Assembly: GCA_023150945.1 (NCBI GenBank) | Contig: JAKLJX010000038.1 | Span: 1-40,607, forward strand | Length of the DNA: 40,607 bases | Direction: 5' to 3' | From: a bacterium | Lineage (GTDB): Bacteria; Zhuqueibacterota; Zhuqueibacteria; Zhuqueibacterales; Zhuqueibacteraceae | In this document: positions 1 to 8,766 of the stretch, piece after piece | Numbering within the stretch: position 1 is the stretch's first letter | How the letters are laid out: each line of letters opens with the position of its first letter | Translations under genes and position numbers: made by a program | Notes under the pieces: generated by a model | Seen by the model: only the letters and a program-made list of their open reading frames with translations | Databases searched by the model: none | What the model was told of the DNA's origin: nothing

Positions 1-21
1 CTTAGGGCGTGCATCAAAGCG

Positions 22-45
22 TCAGATCTTCCATGGGAGATCTGA
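22..45. repeat. Short perfect hairpin upstream of the first cytochrome
   Basis: An 8-bp arm (TCAGATCT) is repeated inverted after an 8-base loop. It lies about 47 bases before the start of the tetraheme cytochrome gene. No run of T follows directly, only an AT-rich stretch, so it could be the end of an upstream transcript, an operator, or a 5' leader hairpin. The sequence does not decide between these. Confidence 0.4.
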
Positions 46-91
46 TATTCCTATTATTTATGCAAAACTCAATAACACAGAGAGGGTGAAC

Positions 92-634
92 ATGTTGAAA
101 CGCACGAGTCTTGCGTTGATGCTGATTGCACTGCTTCCGGTGGTGCTGTTGGCGCAAAGCAAAGCCAAGTATGTTGGCGCCAACTCCTGTAAGGCCTGCC
201 ACCTCACGCCCAAGAGCGGTGCGGCTTTCACGATTTGGCAGAAAAGTCCGCATGCCAAGGCTTTTGCCACGTTGGCAACGCCAGCGTCCTTGGAAATCGC
301 CAAGAAGAAGGGCATCGCCGATCCGCAAAAGGATGCCGGCTGCTTGAAGTGCCATGACACCGCCGCCGGCGTGGCGGCCGCACAACTCGCGACCACGTTC
401 AAGCCCGGCGAAGGCGTGGGCTGCGAGGCCTGCCACGGCCCGGGTTCGGAGTACAAGACCATGTCGGTGATGAAAGACCTCGATGCCGGCAAGATCAAGC
501 CCGAAACCGTCGGCATGATCAAGGGCGATGAGAAAACCTGCTTGAAGTGCCACAACTCCGAAAGCCCGACCTACAAGGGCTTCAACTTCGCGGAGTACAG
601 CAAGAAGATCGCTCACCCGACGCCGAAGCCGTAA
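92..634 (+). CDS. Tetraheme c-type cytochrome, cytochrome c554-like
   Basis: A 180-residue periplasmic electron-transfer protein. The first ~22 residues form a Sec signal peptide (basic start, Leu/Val-rich core ending near LLAQS). Four CxxCH heme motifs follow: CKACH, CLKCH, CEACH, CLKCH. The 'VGxxxCxxCH' opening, 'SPHAKAF' and 'CEACHGPGSEY' are typical of the cytochrome c554 / multiheme c family used as soluble shuttles. ATG at 92 is chosen over GTG at 86 because AGAGGG sits 5 bases upstream of the ATG. It is the first gene of a multiheme locus and may carry electrons between the membrane-anchored cytochromes encoded downstream. The partner and substrate are inferred; the family is clear. 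Confidence 0.9.
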   Translation: MLKRTSLALMLIALLPVVLLAQSKAKYVGANSCKACHLTPKSGAAFTIWQKSPHAKAFATLATPASLEIAKKKGIADPQKDAGCLKCHDTAAGVAAAQLATTFKPGEGVGCEACHGPGSEYKTMSVMKDLDAGKIKPETVGMIKGDEKTCLKCHNSESPTYKGFNFAEYSKKIAHPTPKP

Positions 635-699
635 CCTGTTTGTGGTGATCTGAGAAATTACCTGCGGCGCGGCCGGCAATCCTGCGTACCTGACGCCAG

Positions 700-727
700 G
701 CGGCGCAGGGGGTGCCGGCTGCGCCGC
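700..727 (+). terminator. GC-rich hairpin between tetraheme and 11-heme cytochrome genes
   Basis: A 9-bp perfect stem (GCGGCGCAG / CTGCGCCGC) with a 10-base loop is followed by GGTTTGTTTG rather than a clean T run. It could be a weak terminator or attenuator separating the first cytochrome gene from the next, or an mRNA-stabilising hairpin. Confidence 0.35.
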
Positions 728-766
728 GGTTTGTTTGAAGGAGTGAGGGAGCCTTGGAGTGATGAC

Positions 767-2101
767 ATGCGCAGGCATGAAGCGGGAGTGCTGTTGACGA
801 TGACCATGCGCCGTTTTCTTGATGAAGCGGTGAAGCTTGCGGTTGGCGTGACGGTGATTTTTCGGCGGCCGGGCTTGCTCCTGCACGCCGGCGTGCCGGG
901 GCTCGTGCTGCTGATGTTGAGTCTTGCCAAACCGGCCGCGGCACAGGAGGAAATGGACTGTCTGATGTGCCACGGCGACGAATCGCTCACGACCACCGAC
1001 AGCACCGGCCGGGAGCATTCGCTGTTCGTCACTCCCGGGCATTTGGAAAATTCCGTGCATGCCGGTTTTGACTGCGTGACGTGCCATGCCGACGTGACGG
1101 AGATTCCGCACGCTGAAAAGCTGGCGCCGGCCGCCTGCCAGACCTGCCATGAAGATGCAGTCGCCGACCTTGCCGAAAGCGTGCACGGCCTGCCGCAGAT
1201 CGCGGACGCGCCGACGTGCAGTGATTGTCACGGCAGCCATGATATTCGCCTGCGCGCGGATACGCTCTCCTGGGTGAACCCGAAGCAACTGGCCTTCACC
1301 TGCGGCCGTTGCCACGCCGATCCTGCCATTGTCAAGAAGTATCACATTCCCATCAGAGATCCGCTCACGGCCTACAATCGCAGCGTGCACGGCCGCCTGA
1401 CTTTGGCGGGCGTCGACAGCGCGGCGACCTGCAGCAGTTGCCACGGCAGCCACAAGATCCTCGATGCCAACAATCCGGCCTCGCTGGTATTTCACTTCAA
1501 CATTCCCAAGACCTGCGCGCAGTGCCATCAGACCGTCGCGGCGGAATACACCGCCAGCGTGCACGGCGCGGCGGTGGCGCGCGGCATGCGGGCCTCGCCG
1601 GTGTGCACGGACTGCCATACGGAACACGCCATCGAGTCGCCGGCGGTGGCGAGCGCGCCCACCTCGGCGCGCAATGTGGCGGTCGAAACCTGCGGCCGCT
1701 GCCATGCCTCGACGCGCCTCACCGAGAAATATGGACTGCGCACCGAGCGCGTCTCCACCTTTACCGACAGCTATCATGGCCTGGCGCTGCGCTCCGGCCA
1801 ACTGTCCGCCGCCAATTGCGGCAGTTGCCACGGCGTGCACAACATTTTGCCCTCCAGCGATCCGCGCTCGATGATCAATCCGGACAATCTGGTGCAGACC
1901 TGCGGCCAATGCCATCCCAATGCCAGCGCGAACTTTGCGCGCGGTCCGGTTCATTTCACCGAGGATGAGCGCGAGGGCCGCGTGGTGGCGGTTGTGCGCA
2001 CCATTTATTTGAGCCTGATCATTGTTCTAATCGGCGGCATGCTGCTGCACAATGGACTGGATTTCATTCGCAAGAGCAAGCATGTGCTCCGGCGCGGCTG
2101 A
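767..2101 (+). CDS. 11-heme c-type cytochrome with C-terminal membrane anchor
   Basis: About 444 residues. A long N-terminal segment ends in a hydrophobic stretch and an A-A-A-Q cleavage-like site, then come eleven CxxCH motifs: CLMCH, CVTCH, CQTCH, CSDCH, CGRCH, CSSCH, CAQCH, CTDCH, CGRCH, CGSCH, CGQCH. Repeated 'CHGxH-I' and 'SVHG' elements about every 50-60 residues supply extra histidines for bis-His ligation. One transmembrane helix near the C-terminus (IYLSLIIVLIGGMLL) tethers the domain to the inner membrane. ATG 767 is favoured by GGAG 7 bases upstream; ATG 800 or 806 are possible. The b-type cytochrome that follows probably forms its membrane partner, since the same two modules are fused in the gene at 4898. 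Role inferred: electron transfer between quinone pool and periplasm. Confidence 0.88.
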   Translation: MRRHEAGVLLTMTMRRFLDEAVKLAVGVTVIFRRPGLLLHAGVPGLVLLMLSLAKPAAAQEEMDCLMCHGDESLTTTDSTGREHSLFVTPGHLENSVHAGFDCVTCHADVTEIPHAEKLAPAACQTCHEDAVADLAESVHGLPQIADAPTCSDCHGSHDIRLRADTLSWVNPKQLAFTCGRCHADPAIVKKYHIPIRDPLTAYNRSVHGRLTLAGVDSAATCSSCHGSHKILDANNPASLVFHFNIPKTCAQCHQTVAAEYTASVHGAAVARGMRASPVCTDCHTEHAIESPAVASAPTSARNVAVETCGRCHASTRLTEKYGLRTERVSTFTDSYHGLALRSGQLSAANCGSCHGVHNILPSSDPRSMINPDNLVQTCGQCHPNASANFARGPVHFTEDEREGRVVAVVRTIYLSLIIVLIGGMLLHNGLDFIRKSKHVLRRG

Positions 2102-2226
2102 AACTGGTAAGGCAGCACCCCGGCAACGCCCAGCCGGGCAACGACACCGCTAAAATCCGAGCGTTTGCCGCGCCCTGCCGCAATCCCGCGGAATAAGCCG
2201 TTACGAACCTGACGAACATTTTTCCC

Positions 2227-2979
2227 ATGAGCGCGACTTCCAACAACAATCAGCAGTACTACCTGCGCTGGACGCGCAATGAGCGCTATCAGCATTGGAT
2301 TCTGGCCCTGAGCTTCACCGTGCTGGCGATCACCGGCTTCGCGCTGCGCTACCCCGAAACCGTCTGGATCCAGCCCCTGTTGCTGCTCGAAGAAAAATTC
2401 GCGCTGCGCGGCTGGATTCATCGCATCGCCGCGCTGGTGTTCGTGGGCCTGGGCGCCTATCACATCGGCTACATGTTTTTCACGCCGCGCGGCCGCACGC
2501 TGGTGAAGGCGCTGATGCCGGCACGGCAGGATCTCAGCGACTTCTTTCAGAACATGCGTTTTCTGCTCGGCCGGCGCAGCTCTCCGCCCGAATTCGATCA
2601 TTTCTCCTACATGGAGAAAGTCGAATATTGGGCGCTGGTGTGGGGGACGGTGGTGATGGCGGTTACCGGCTTTCTTCTGTGGTTCGAAGGCTTTGCCTTG
2701 CGTTTTCTGCCGCTGTGGATGATGGAAGTTCTCACCGTCGTGCATTTGTATGAGGCCTGGCTGGCGACGTTGGCGATCGTGATCTGGCATTTCTACGGCG
2801 TGATCTTCAATCCGGAAGTCTATCCGCTCAACCAGAGTATGGTTGACGGCATGATGTCCGAGGAGGAGATGCGGCGCGAGCACGGCCGCGCGCTGGCCCG
2901 CTTGCAGGAAGCGGAGGCGCAGGCGGAGGAAGACGAAAAAGAGGCAACACCCGCGGCCGGCAGCGGTTCCGTTGCCTGA
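2227..2979 (+). CDS. b-type cytochrome membrane subunit (formate dehydrogenase-gamma/HyaC-like)
   Basis: A 250-residue integral membrane protein with about four transmembrane segments. Candidate heme b ligands lie in helices: His23 (YQHW), His65 (IHR), His79 (AYHI), His173 and His188. This matches the di-heme cytochrome b fold of formate dehydrogenase and hydrogenase membrane subunits. The C-terminus is a charged, Glu-rich cytoplasmic tail. It follows the 11-heme cytochrome gene with a 125-base gap. It is clearly homologous to the C-terminal third of the 19-heme fusion at 4898, sharing IHR-AA, a DL-DF...LGR stretch and a T-G-x-x-LWF stretch. It probably exchanges electrons between quinol and the periplasmic 11-heme protein. 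Direction of flow cannot be read from sequence. Confidence 0.85.
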   Translation: MSATSNNNQQYYLRWTRNERYQHWILALSFTVLAITGFALRYPETVWIQPLLLLEEKFALRGWIHRIAALVFVGLGAYHIGYMFFTPRGRTLVKALMPARQDLSDFFQNMRFLLGRRSSPPEFDHFSYMEKVEYWALVWGTVVMAVTGFLLWFEGFALRFLPLWMMEVLTVVHLYEAWLATLAIVIWHFYGVIFNPEVYPLNQSMVDGMMSEEEMRREHGRALARLQEAEAQAEEDEKEATPAAGSGSVA

Positions 2980-3063
2980 GGCGCGAATTGAGCAAACCAA
3001 ACCGCACCGGGATTTTCCCATTCCCTGTGCTGGCTGCGCGCAGGCGCTGATAAGGCTCTTTTT

Positions 3064-3837
3064 ATGCCAGTTGAGATTTTACTGCAGAGCGTGATCGCCG
3101 GGTTGTTGGCCAGTCTGGCATGCGGCTTGGGCGCTCTGCCGTTGCTGTTCAAGCGCCTGGATTTGGCAAACCGTACCGGCTTGGGCTATGGCTTTGCCGG
3201 CGGGTTGATGCTGGCGGCCTCGGTGTACAATCTCATCCTGCCGGGCCTGACCATGGCGGAGCACACGATGAACATGGCGCAGGTGCTGCCGGTGTTGAGC
3301 GGCATCGTGCTGGGGGCGTTGTTCTTGTGGAGCGTGGACCGTTACCTCAACGAGGAACGCCTGGCGCGTGACTCTTGGAAGCGCTGGGGCAATCGCGCCC
3401 AAATCCTGATCTTTCTGGCCATGAGCGTGCACAGCATTCCGGAGGGCGTGGCGGTGGGCGTCGGCTATGCCTCCGAGAAAGTCTACCAGACGCAGCTCGG
3501 CTCCTACATCGCGCTCGCCATCGCGATCCACAACATTCCGGAAGGGCTGGCGGTGGCCATTCCGCTGCGCTCGGCCGGGGCGAGCATCGTGAAGTGCTTT
3601 TTTGCGGCATTTCTCACCAGTCTGCCGCAGCCGATTGCAGCAGTGCCGGCGGCCATGGCCTCCTGGTTTTTCCAACCCCTCATGCCGGTGCTCATGGGCT
3701 TTGCGGCCGGCGCGATGATGTTCCTCATTCTGCTCGAGATGATTCCCGACGCCCTGCACCATGAAAAGCCCGCCAGAATTGCCTGGGCTTTCATTCTGGG
3801 CTTTTGCTTGATGCTGCTGATTCAGGTCGTCTTGTAA
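3064..3837 (+). CDS. ZIP-family divalent metal transporter
   Basis: A 257-residue polytopic membrane protein. The two ZIP-family signatures are explicit: HSIPEG (His123, Glu127) and HNIPEG (His156, Glu160), the metal-binding residues in transmembrane helices 4 and 5 of ZupT/GufA-type transporters. Hydrophobic helices cover most of the length and there is no His-rich loop between helices 3 and 4. The likely substrate is Zn2+, Fe2+ or another divalent metal entering the cytoplasm. Its place between cytochrome genes suggests metal supply, perhaps iron, but that is inference. The family assignment is firm; the metal is not. Confidence 0.88.
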   Translation: MPVEILLQSVIAGLLASLACGLGALPLLFKRLDLANRTGLGYGFAGGLMLAASVYNLILPGLTMAEHTMNMAQVLPVLSGIVLGALFLWSVDRYLNEERLARDSWKRWGNRAQILIFLAMSVHSIPEGVAVGVGYASEKVYQTQLGSYIALAIAIHNIPEGLAVAIPLRSAGASIVKCFFAAFLTSLPQPIAAVPAAMASWFFQPLMPVLMGFAAGAMMFLILLEMIPDALHHEKPARIAWAFILGFCLMLLIQVVL

Positions 3838-3905
3838 CGTCTGCGCCGCGGCGCCGGAGGGCGCTGTGGGCGCCGGTTGCTCCGCTGCTGAATTGCGAGA
3901 ATGCC

Positions 3906-4385
3906 ATGGATCCTGAATCGCAACAGCTTCTCACCCGCTTGCTTCGGACGCACCGCCTCGCCGCTTTTGGCACGTTGCGGGATGGTGCGCCGCTGGTTTC
4001 GCTGGTGCTCTATGCCGTCTCGCCGGACTTGTCCTGCTTCTACATTCATGCCAGCCGGCTGGCTTTACACACCCAGGATCTCCTGCACGATGCCCGCGTC
4101 AGCCTGATGATCGCGGAAACCGACACGCCCGGCCGTGACCCCCAAACGCTGGCGCGCGTTTCGTTGCGCGGCGAAGCCGCCGCGGTGCCGCCCACAGCCG
4201 AGGATTATGCCGCGATCAAGTCCATCTACCTGCAAAAGTTCCCGGAATCGGCCCTGCATTTTGAGTTGGGCGATTTTTCCCTCTACGGCATTGTGCCGCG
4301 CACCGCTCGTTATGTTGCCGGCTTCGGCAAAGTCTTCAATCTCACCGCGGAAGATCTCCGGCATGCCGGTTCGATGGGCACGTAG
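3906..4385 (+). CDS. Pyridoxamine 5'-phosphate oxidase-fold protein (HugZ-like)
   Basis: A 159-residue protein of the FMN/heme-binding split-barrel superfamily. The N-terminal part (LAAFGTLRDGAPLVSLVLYA) matches the opening strand and flavin/heme pocket of PNPOx-like and HugZ-like proteins. A central 'ARVSLMI' strand and the C-terminal 'FGKVFNL' segment are typical of the heme-utilisation subgroup. ATG 3906 is used because the earlier in-frame region (from 3804) overlaps the transporter gene and lacks family similarity. HugZ relatives degrade or bind heme, so a role in heme handling near a heme-rich locus is plausible. Other family members are FMN enzymes of unknown substrate. Confidence 0.75.
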   Translation: MDPESQQLLTRLLRTHRLAAFGTLRDGAPLVSLVLYAVSPDLSCFYIHASRLALHTQDLLHDARVSLMIAETDTPGRDPQTLARVSLRGEAAAVPPTAEDYAAIKSIYLQKFPESALHFELGDFSLYGIVPRTARYVAGFGKVFNLTAEDLRHAGSMGT

Positions 4386-4433
4386 CCGGTACTGGAAACG
4401 TCTTCTTCTGCAACCAGGGAAGGGCAATCATAC

Positions 4434-4880
4434 ATGCGTCGAATGTGCGCCGTCCTGTTGGGAATTGCCGTGAGCGCGCATGGCCTCGGCTGTTTTACCA
4501 AGGCGCAGCGCGCGGCGCAGCCACCCCAGTTTCGCACTCTCCAGGTGCAACAAGCGACACGCTTCCACAAAAAGATTATGCTCGAAATCGGCTGGTATCC
4601 GTACCAACGCGAGCAGGCCGTTGCGGCAGGTACGAATCTCTGGACCATCGTGCACAGCGACAGCGGTGGCGTGGAAGGCGCCCTGCCGGTCATCCTGGTG
4701 AGCTATCCCGATTCCAGCGAGGCGGTGTGGCTGGATCTGAACATCGATGATGCCCTGCTCGGCAGATTGCTCAAACACAGCCTGATGACCGAGATTCCCA
4801 TCAAGCGGCCGCTTGCCGGGTTCTTGCAGGAGGCGAATTGCGGCTCCTGCCACCCGGCCGAGATCAGAATCCGAGAATGA
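4434..4880 (+). CDS. Small exported protein with one C-terminal CxxCH motif
   Basis: 148 residues with a short hydrophobic N-terminus (signal peptide, possibly cut near HGLGC; the lipobox is not canonical). A single CxxCH (CGSCH) lies about 9 residues from the C-terminus, preceded by 'PLAGFLQEANCGSCHP'. The rest of the sequence is a soluble domain I do not recognise, with the stretch IVHSDSGGVEGALPV. The gene ends 17 bases before the 19-heme fusion gene, so the two are probably co-transcribed. It may be a monoheme cytochrome or an accessory subunit of that complex. The heme-binding call rests on one motif only. Confidence 0.6.
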   Translation: MRRMCAVLLGIAVSAHGLGCFTKAQRAAQPPQFRTLQVQQATRFHKKIMLEIGWYPYQREQAVAAGTNLWTIVHSDSGGVEGALPVILVSYPDSSEAVWLDLNIDDALLGRLLKHSLMTEIPIKRPLAGFLQEANCGSCHPAEIRIRE

Positions 4881-4897
4881 CTCAACGAGGCGGAGGG

Positions 4898-7672
4898 ATG
4901 AAAATTCACAATCGACTTCTTATTCTGCTGCTGCTGGCCGGTTTTCACAGGCTGCCGGCACAAACGCGGGAAGCCTGCCTGGAATGCCATGCCGACCCCG
5001 GCTTGACCACGGAGCGCGGCGGCCGCCAAGTTTCACTCTTTGTGGACGTCAGGGCGCTGGACAAATCCACCCACAAAGAGGTGGAATGCATCTCCTGCCA
5101 CCCCGATGCCGCCGTCGAAGAATTTCCGCATCCGGAAAAACTCGAGCCGGTCAACTGCGCAACTTGTCACGACGACGCGCAGCTCGATTTCGACGCCAGC
5201 ATTCATGGCCAGGCGCTCAACCGCCAGGCGCCCTATGCGCCCACCTGCACGGAATGCCACGGCACCCACAACATTCTCGCGGCCAGCCTGCCGGAATCAC
5301 CCGTCTTCAAGATGAACATTCCCTACTTGTGCGGCAAGTGTCATCGCGAAGGCGCGCCGGTGGCAAATGTGTACAACATCTCCGAACACAACATTCTGGA
5401 AAACTACAGCGAGAGCATTCATGGCGAGGGGATGTTCAAGAAGGGATTGATGGTCTCCGCCACGTGCACGGATTGCCACGGCCGGCACATGATCCTGCCG
5501 CATACCGTGCCCAAGTCCACCATCTCGTTGCACAATGTGGCGAAAACCTGCATGCAGTGCCACAGCCGCATCGAGCAGGTGCATCAGCAGGTGATCCGCG
5601 GCGAATTGTGGGAAAAACGGCCGGGCGCGATTCCGGCCTGCACCGATTGCCACCAGCCGCATCGCTTGCGCCGTGGCTCACTGGTGCTCAATGTCGAAGA
5701 CCGCGCCTGTCTGAAGTGCCATGAGCAGGAAAATCTGCAGCGCGTGACCGACGGCAAAGTGGAATCGATGTTCGTCAGCAAGCGCGACATCGAGAACTCC
5801 TCCCACAAAACCATTCCCTGCGTCAAGTGCCACTCCGACATCGATCCGCAACTGGCGCGGCCGTGTGAGCCGGCCGGCCGAGTGGATTGTTCCAATTGCC
5901 ACGCCAAGATGGCCGAAGAGTATTTTCAAAGCGGCCATGGCCAGGCCTATTTCGAAAAGAAGTACGATGCGCCCTATTGCACCACCTGTCACGGCAACGG
6001 CCATGTGACCAAATCGCGGCTGGATGAAACCTCGCCTACCTATCGCTCCGCGATTCCCACGCTCTGCGGCGATTGCCACAAGCAAGGCGGCAAGGCGGAG
6101 CAGGTGCCGGGCTTGGCGGAAGTCAACGTGCTGTTTGACTATTCCTCCAGCGTGCACGGCAAGGGCCTGGTCGAGAAAGGCTTGTTGCCGGTGGCCATCT
6201 GCACCGACTGCCACAGCTCGCACTACGTGTTGAAACACACGGACGAGCGTTCCATGGTCAATCCCAAGAATATTCCGGCGACCTGTGCCAACTGTCACCG
6301 CGGCATCTACAAAGATTTCATCAAGAGCGTGCATTTCAGCGCCACGGGTGAGAGCGAGGAGAAGCTGCCGACCTGCATGGATTGCCATTCGGCACACGGC
6401 ATTGCGCGCGTCGAGCAGGACGCTTTCATGACCGAAGTCACGCAGCAATGCGGCTCCTGCCACAAGGAGCTCGCCGAAACCTATTTCGACACCATGCACG
6501 GCAAGGCCTATCGCCTGGGCTATCTGAAGGCCGCGCGCTGTTCGGATTGCCACGGTGCTCACGCGATTCTGGGCGTGAACGATCCCAATTCCTCGGTCGG
6601 TCTCACCAACGTGGTCAGCACCTGCCAGAAATGCCACGCGGACGCCAACCGCCGCTTCACCGGCTATCTCACGCATGCCACCCACCACGATAAAGTCAAA
6701 TATCCAATTCTATTTTACACCTACTGGGGCATGACCACCCTGCTGGTGTCGGTGTTCGGTTTTTTTGGCGTGCACACCCTGCTTTGGCTGCCGCGCTCCT
6801 TCCGGGCCTACAAGGAAAGAAAACAGCACAAGGAGACGGAGGGCAGGTACTACATTCAGCGCTTCACGCCGGCGCAGCGCATTACACATTTGTTCGTGAT
6901 CATCAGCTTCTTGTCGCTGGCGCTGACCGGCATGATGCTGAAGTTTTCCAGCATGCCCTGGGCCGGCTTCATCGCGAATCTGCTCGGCGGCGTGACGGTG
7001 GCCGGCAAGATTCACCGCCTGGCTGCGATCGTCACCTTCGGGTATTTCTCCTATCATCTCTATACGCTGATTCAGAAAAAACGCCGTGAGCGCAAGAGCC
7101 TGCTCGCGTTCGTGTTTGATGCCAAGTCGCTTTGGTTCAACCGGCAGGACTTGAAGGACTTCGCCGCGACCGTGAAGTGGTTCCTGGGCCGGGGCGAACG
7201 GCCGGCTTACGGGCGCTGGACGTACTGGGAGAAGTTCGATTATCTGGCGGTGTTCTGGGGCGTCGCCATCATCGGCACTTCGGGCTTGATGCTGTGGTTC
7301 CCCGAGTTCTTCACCAAATTCCTGCCCGGCTGGCTGATCAATGTCGCCACCATCATTCACAGCGACGAGGCCCTGCTGGCGGTCGGCTTCATCTTCACCG
7401 TGCACTTCTTCAACACGCATTTGCGCCCGGAAGCCTTCCCGATGGACAAAGTGATCTTCACCGGCGTCACGCCGCTGGAAGAGTACAAAGCCATGCGGCC
7501 GCGGGAATATGAAGAACTCAAGGCCAGCGGTGAATTGCGCAAAGTGCTGGTCACCAAAACCATCTCCCCGCGCCGGGAGAAAATCCTGCAGGTCTTCGGT
7601 TTTCTATTCCTCAGCCTGGGTCTGATTCTGGTGGGATTGATCATCTATTCCGTGCTGTTCGGGTACAAATAG
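4898..7672 (+). CDS. Fusion protein: 19-heme c-type cytochrome plus b-type cytochrome membrane domain
   Basis: 924 residues. A signal peptide (MKIHNRLLILLLLAGF) is followed by about 580 residues with nineteen CxxCH motifs, built from repeated ~55-65-residue units ('CTDCHGxH-IL', then a TC-x-x-CH, then 'SVHG/SIHG'). A transmembrane segment lies near residue 615. The C-terminal ~270 residues form a b-type cytochrome homologous to the protein at 2227, with matching IHR, YH, ATIIHSDEA and VHFF elements that place the heme b histidines. ATG 4898 has GGAGG upstream; the longer in-frame version overlaps the previous gene. The architecture puts a quinone-reactive membrane module and a ~19-heme periplasmic wire in one chain. 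Function in quinol oxidation or in feeding periplasmic/extracellular acceptors is inferred. Confidence 0.9.
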   Translation: MKIHNRLLILLLLAGFHRLPAQTREACLECHADPGLTTERGGRQVSLFVDVRALDKSTHKEVECISCHPDAAVEEFPHPEKLEPVNCATCHDDAQLDFDASIHGQALNRQAPYAPTCTECHGTHNILAASLPESPVFKMNIPYLCGKCHREGAPVANVYNISEHNILENYSESIHGEGMFKKGLMVSATCTDCHGRHMILPHTVPKSTISLHNVAKTCMQCHSRIEQVHQQVIRGELWEKRPGAIPACTDCHQPHRLRRGSLVLNVEDRACLKCHEQENLQRVTDGKVESMFVSKRDIENSSHKTIPCVKCHSDIDPQLARPCEPAGRVDCSNCHAKMAEEYFQSGHGQAYFEKKYDAPYCTTCHGNGHVTKSRLDETSPTYRSAIPTLCGDCHKQGGKAEQVPGLAEVNVLFDYSSSVHGKGLVEKGLLPVAICTDCHSSHYVLKHTDERSMVNPKNIPATCANCHRGIYKDFIKSVHFSATGESEEKLPTCMDCHSAHGIARVEQDAFMTEVTQQCGSCHKELAETYFDTMHGKAYRLGYLKAARCSDCHGAHAILGVNDPNSSVGLTNVVSTCQKCHADANRRFTGYLTHATHHDKVKYPILFYTYWGMTTLLVSVFGFFGVHTLLWLPRSFRAYKERKQHKETEGRYYIQRFTPAQRITHLFVIISFLSLALTGMMLKFSSMPWAGFIANLLGGVTVAGKIHRLAAIVTFGYFSYHLYTLIQKKRRERKSLLAFVFDAKSLWFNRQDLKDFAATVKWFLGRGERPAYGRWTYWEKFDYLAVFWGVAIIGTSGLMLWFPEFFTKFLPGWLINVATIIHSDEALLAVGFIFTVHFFNTHLRPEAFPMDKVIFTGVTPLEEYKAMRPREYEELKASGELRKVLVTKTISPRREKILQVFGFLFLSLGLILVGLIIYSVLFGYK

Positions 7673-7682
7673 CGCCCTGAGG

Positions 7683-7740
7683 AAGCCGGAGTTGTGCCGT
7701 CCCGGTTTATGCCGCCGGGAAAGCGTGGCTCCGGCTTTTT
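7683..7740 (+). terminator. Rho-independent terminator after the 19-heme fusion gene
   Basis: Outer stem AAGCCGGAG / CTCCGGCTT with an inner CCCGG/CCGGG stem, immediately followed by a T run. It starts 11 bases after the stop codon, and probably ends the transcript covering the first cytochrome block. Confidence 0.75.
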
Positions 7741-7770
7741 GATTGGAATCCATTTCTCCGGCTCAAACGC

Positions 7771-8766
7771 ATGCGCTTCCAACGCCATCCGCATAACCCG
7801 GTCATTCCGCGCACACCGGGCAGCTTTTATTCAAAATACGCCGCGAATCCTGACCTGCTGTTCTTCCACGGCAAGTATCATTTGTATTTTCGCGGGCAGG
7901 CGGAGGCGGGGCACGATCAGATCGGCGTTGCCATTGCACGCCCCGAAGCGTTCGACGGTGTACACTGGGAAATGGTGCCGCACAATCCCATCCTGCCGGT
8001 GAGCGCCGATCCGGCCGCGTTTGATGCCGGCCACATTCTCGACCCGGCGGCGGTTGTGCTCGACGGCCGGGTGTATCTGTACTATTCCGCGCATCGCAAA
8101 GACTGGCACAACTGGAACGTCCCTTCTCATGTCGGGCTGGCGGTTTCAGATGACGGCCTGCATTTCGAGAAGCATCCCGGCAATCCCATCATCGCTGGCA
8201 CGGCGCCGGAGGCAGTCTTGCACCAGGGCCGCGTGCATCTCTTTTTTCAACGCCGCACGGCTGCCGGCAACTTCGAGATCTATTGCTGCACCAGCGCGGA
8301 CGGCGTGCACTTTGCCGCCGGCAGCGAGCAGGTGGTGTTGCGGCCTTCGCAACAAGCGGGCGCGTTCGATGCCTTCAGCCTCTCGACGGTGCGCATTTGG
8401 GAAGCCGAGGGCTGGTTCTACCTGGCCTATGGCGGCTGCGATCGCTTTTTCGATTATCCCGTGGCCATTGGCTTGGCGCGTTCGCGCGATCTGTGGCAGT
8501 GGGAACGCTATCCCGGCAATCCCATTCTGCGACGCGGCGCGCCCGGCTCGTGGGATGAAGGCGCCTTGTGGTTTGCGACCGTGCATCGCGTGAATCAGAC
8601 TTGCTACCTTTGGTATGAAGGCACGGGCACAGGGCTGGGGTTGGACTCGGCGGCGGCGCAAGAAGCCTCGCGCGTCTGCCGGGAGCACGATTACGGCGGC
8701 TATGGCCAGACTTCCTTTTCGCAAATCGGTTTGGCCATTGCCACCGAGAGCATGCCGGAATGGTAG
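7771..8766 (+). CDS. Five-bladed beta-propeller glycosidase/phosphorylase-like protein (GH43/GH130 type)
   Basis: 331 residues without a signal peptide. Recurring blade signatures 'HPxNPVI', 'NPILP', 'HPGNPII' and 'YPGNPIL' are each followed by strands such as 'GRVYLYYSA' and 'GWFYLAYGG'. This is the layout of GH43/GH32/GH130 five-bladed propellers. Candidate acidic catalytic residues sit in 'AANPDLLF', 'HILDPAAV' and 'SWDEGALW'. The closest subfamily and substrate (mannoside, arabinoside or other glycan) cannot be chosen from sequence by eye. It sits between two cytochrome blocks, just after a terminator, and has no obvious pathway partner. ATG 7771 lacks a strong ribosome site. Confidence 0.7.
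   Translation: MRFQRHPHNPVIPRTPGSFYSKYAANPDLLFFHGKYHLYFRGQAEAGHDQIGVAIARPEAFDGVHWEMVPHNPILPVSADPAAFDAGHILDPAAVVLDGRVYLYYSAHRKDWHNWNVPSHVGLAVSDDGLHFEKHPGNPIIAGTAPEAVLHQGRVHLFFQRRTAAGNFEIYCCTSADGVHFAAGSEQVVLRPSQQAGAFDAFSLSTVRIWEAEGWFYLAYGGCDRFFDYPVAIGLARSRDLWQWERYPGNPILRRGAPGSWDEGALWFATVHRVNQTCYLWYEGTGTGLGLDSAAAQEASRVCREHDYGGYGQTSFSQIGLAIATESMPEW

Noticed and set aside
14-1954. A 646-codon open frame on the minus strand over the first cytochrome genes, and similar long minus-strand frames at 5678-6688, 10543-11574, 14056-15414, 17384-19114 and 32281-34401
   Set aside because: They lie antisense to genes with clear family signatures and contain no recognisable motif. High GC third-position bias of the real genes makes antisense frames open.
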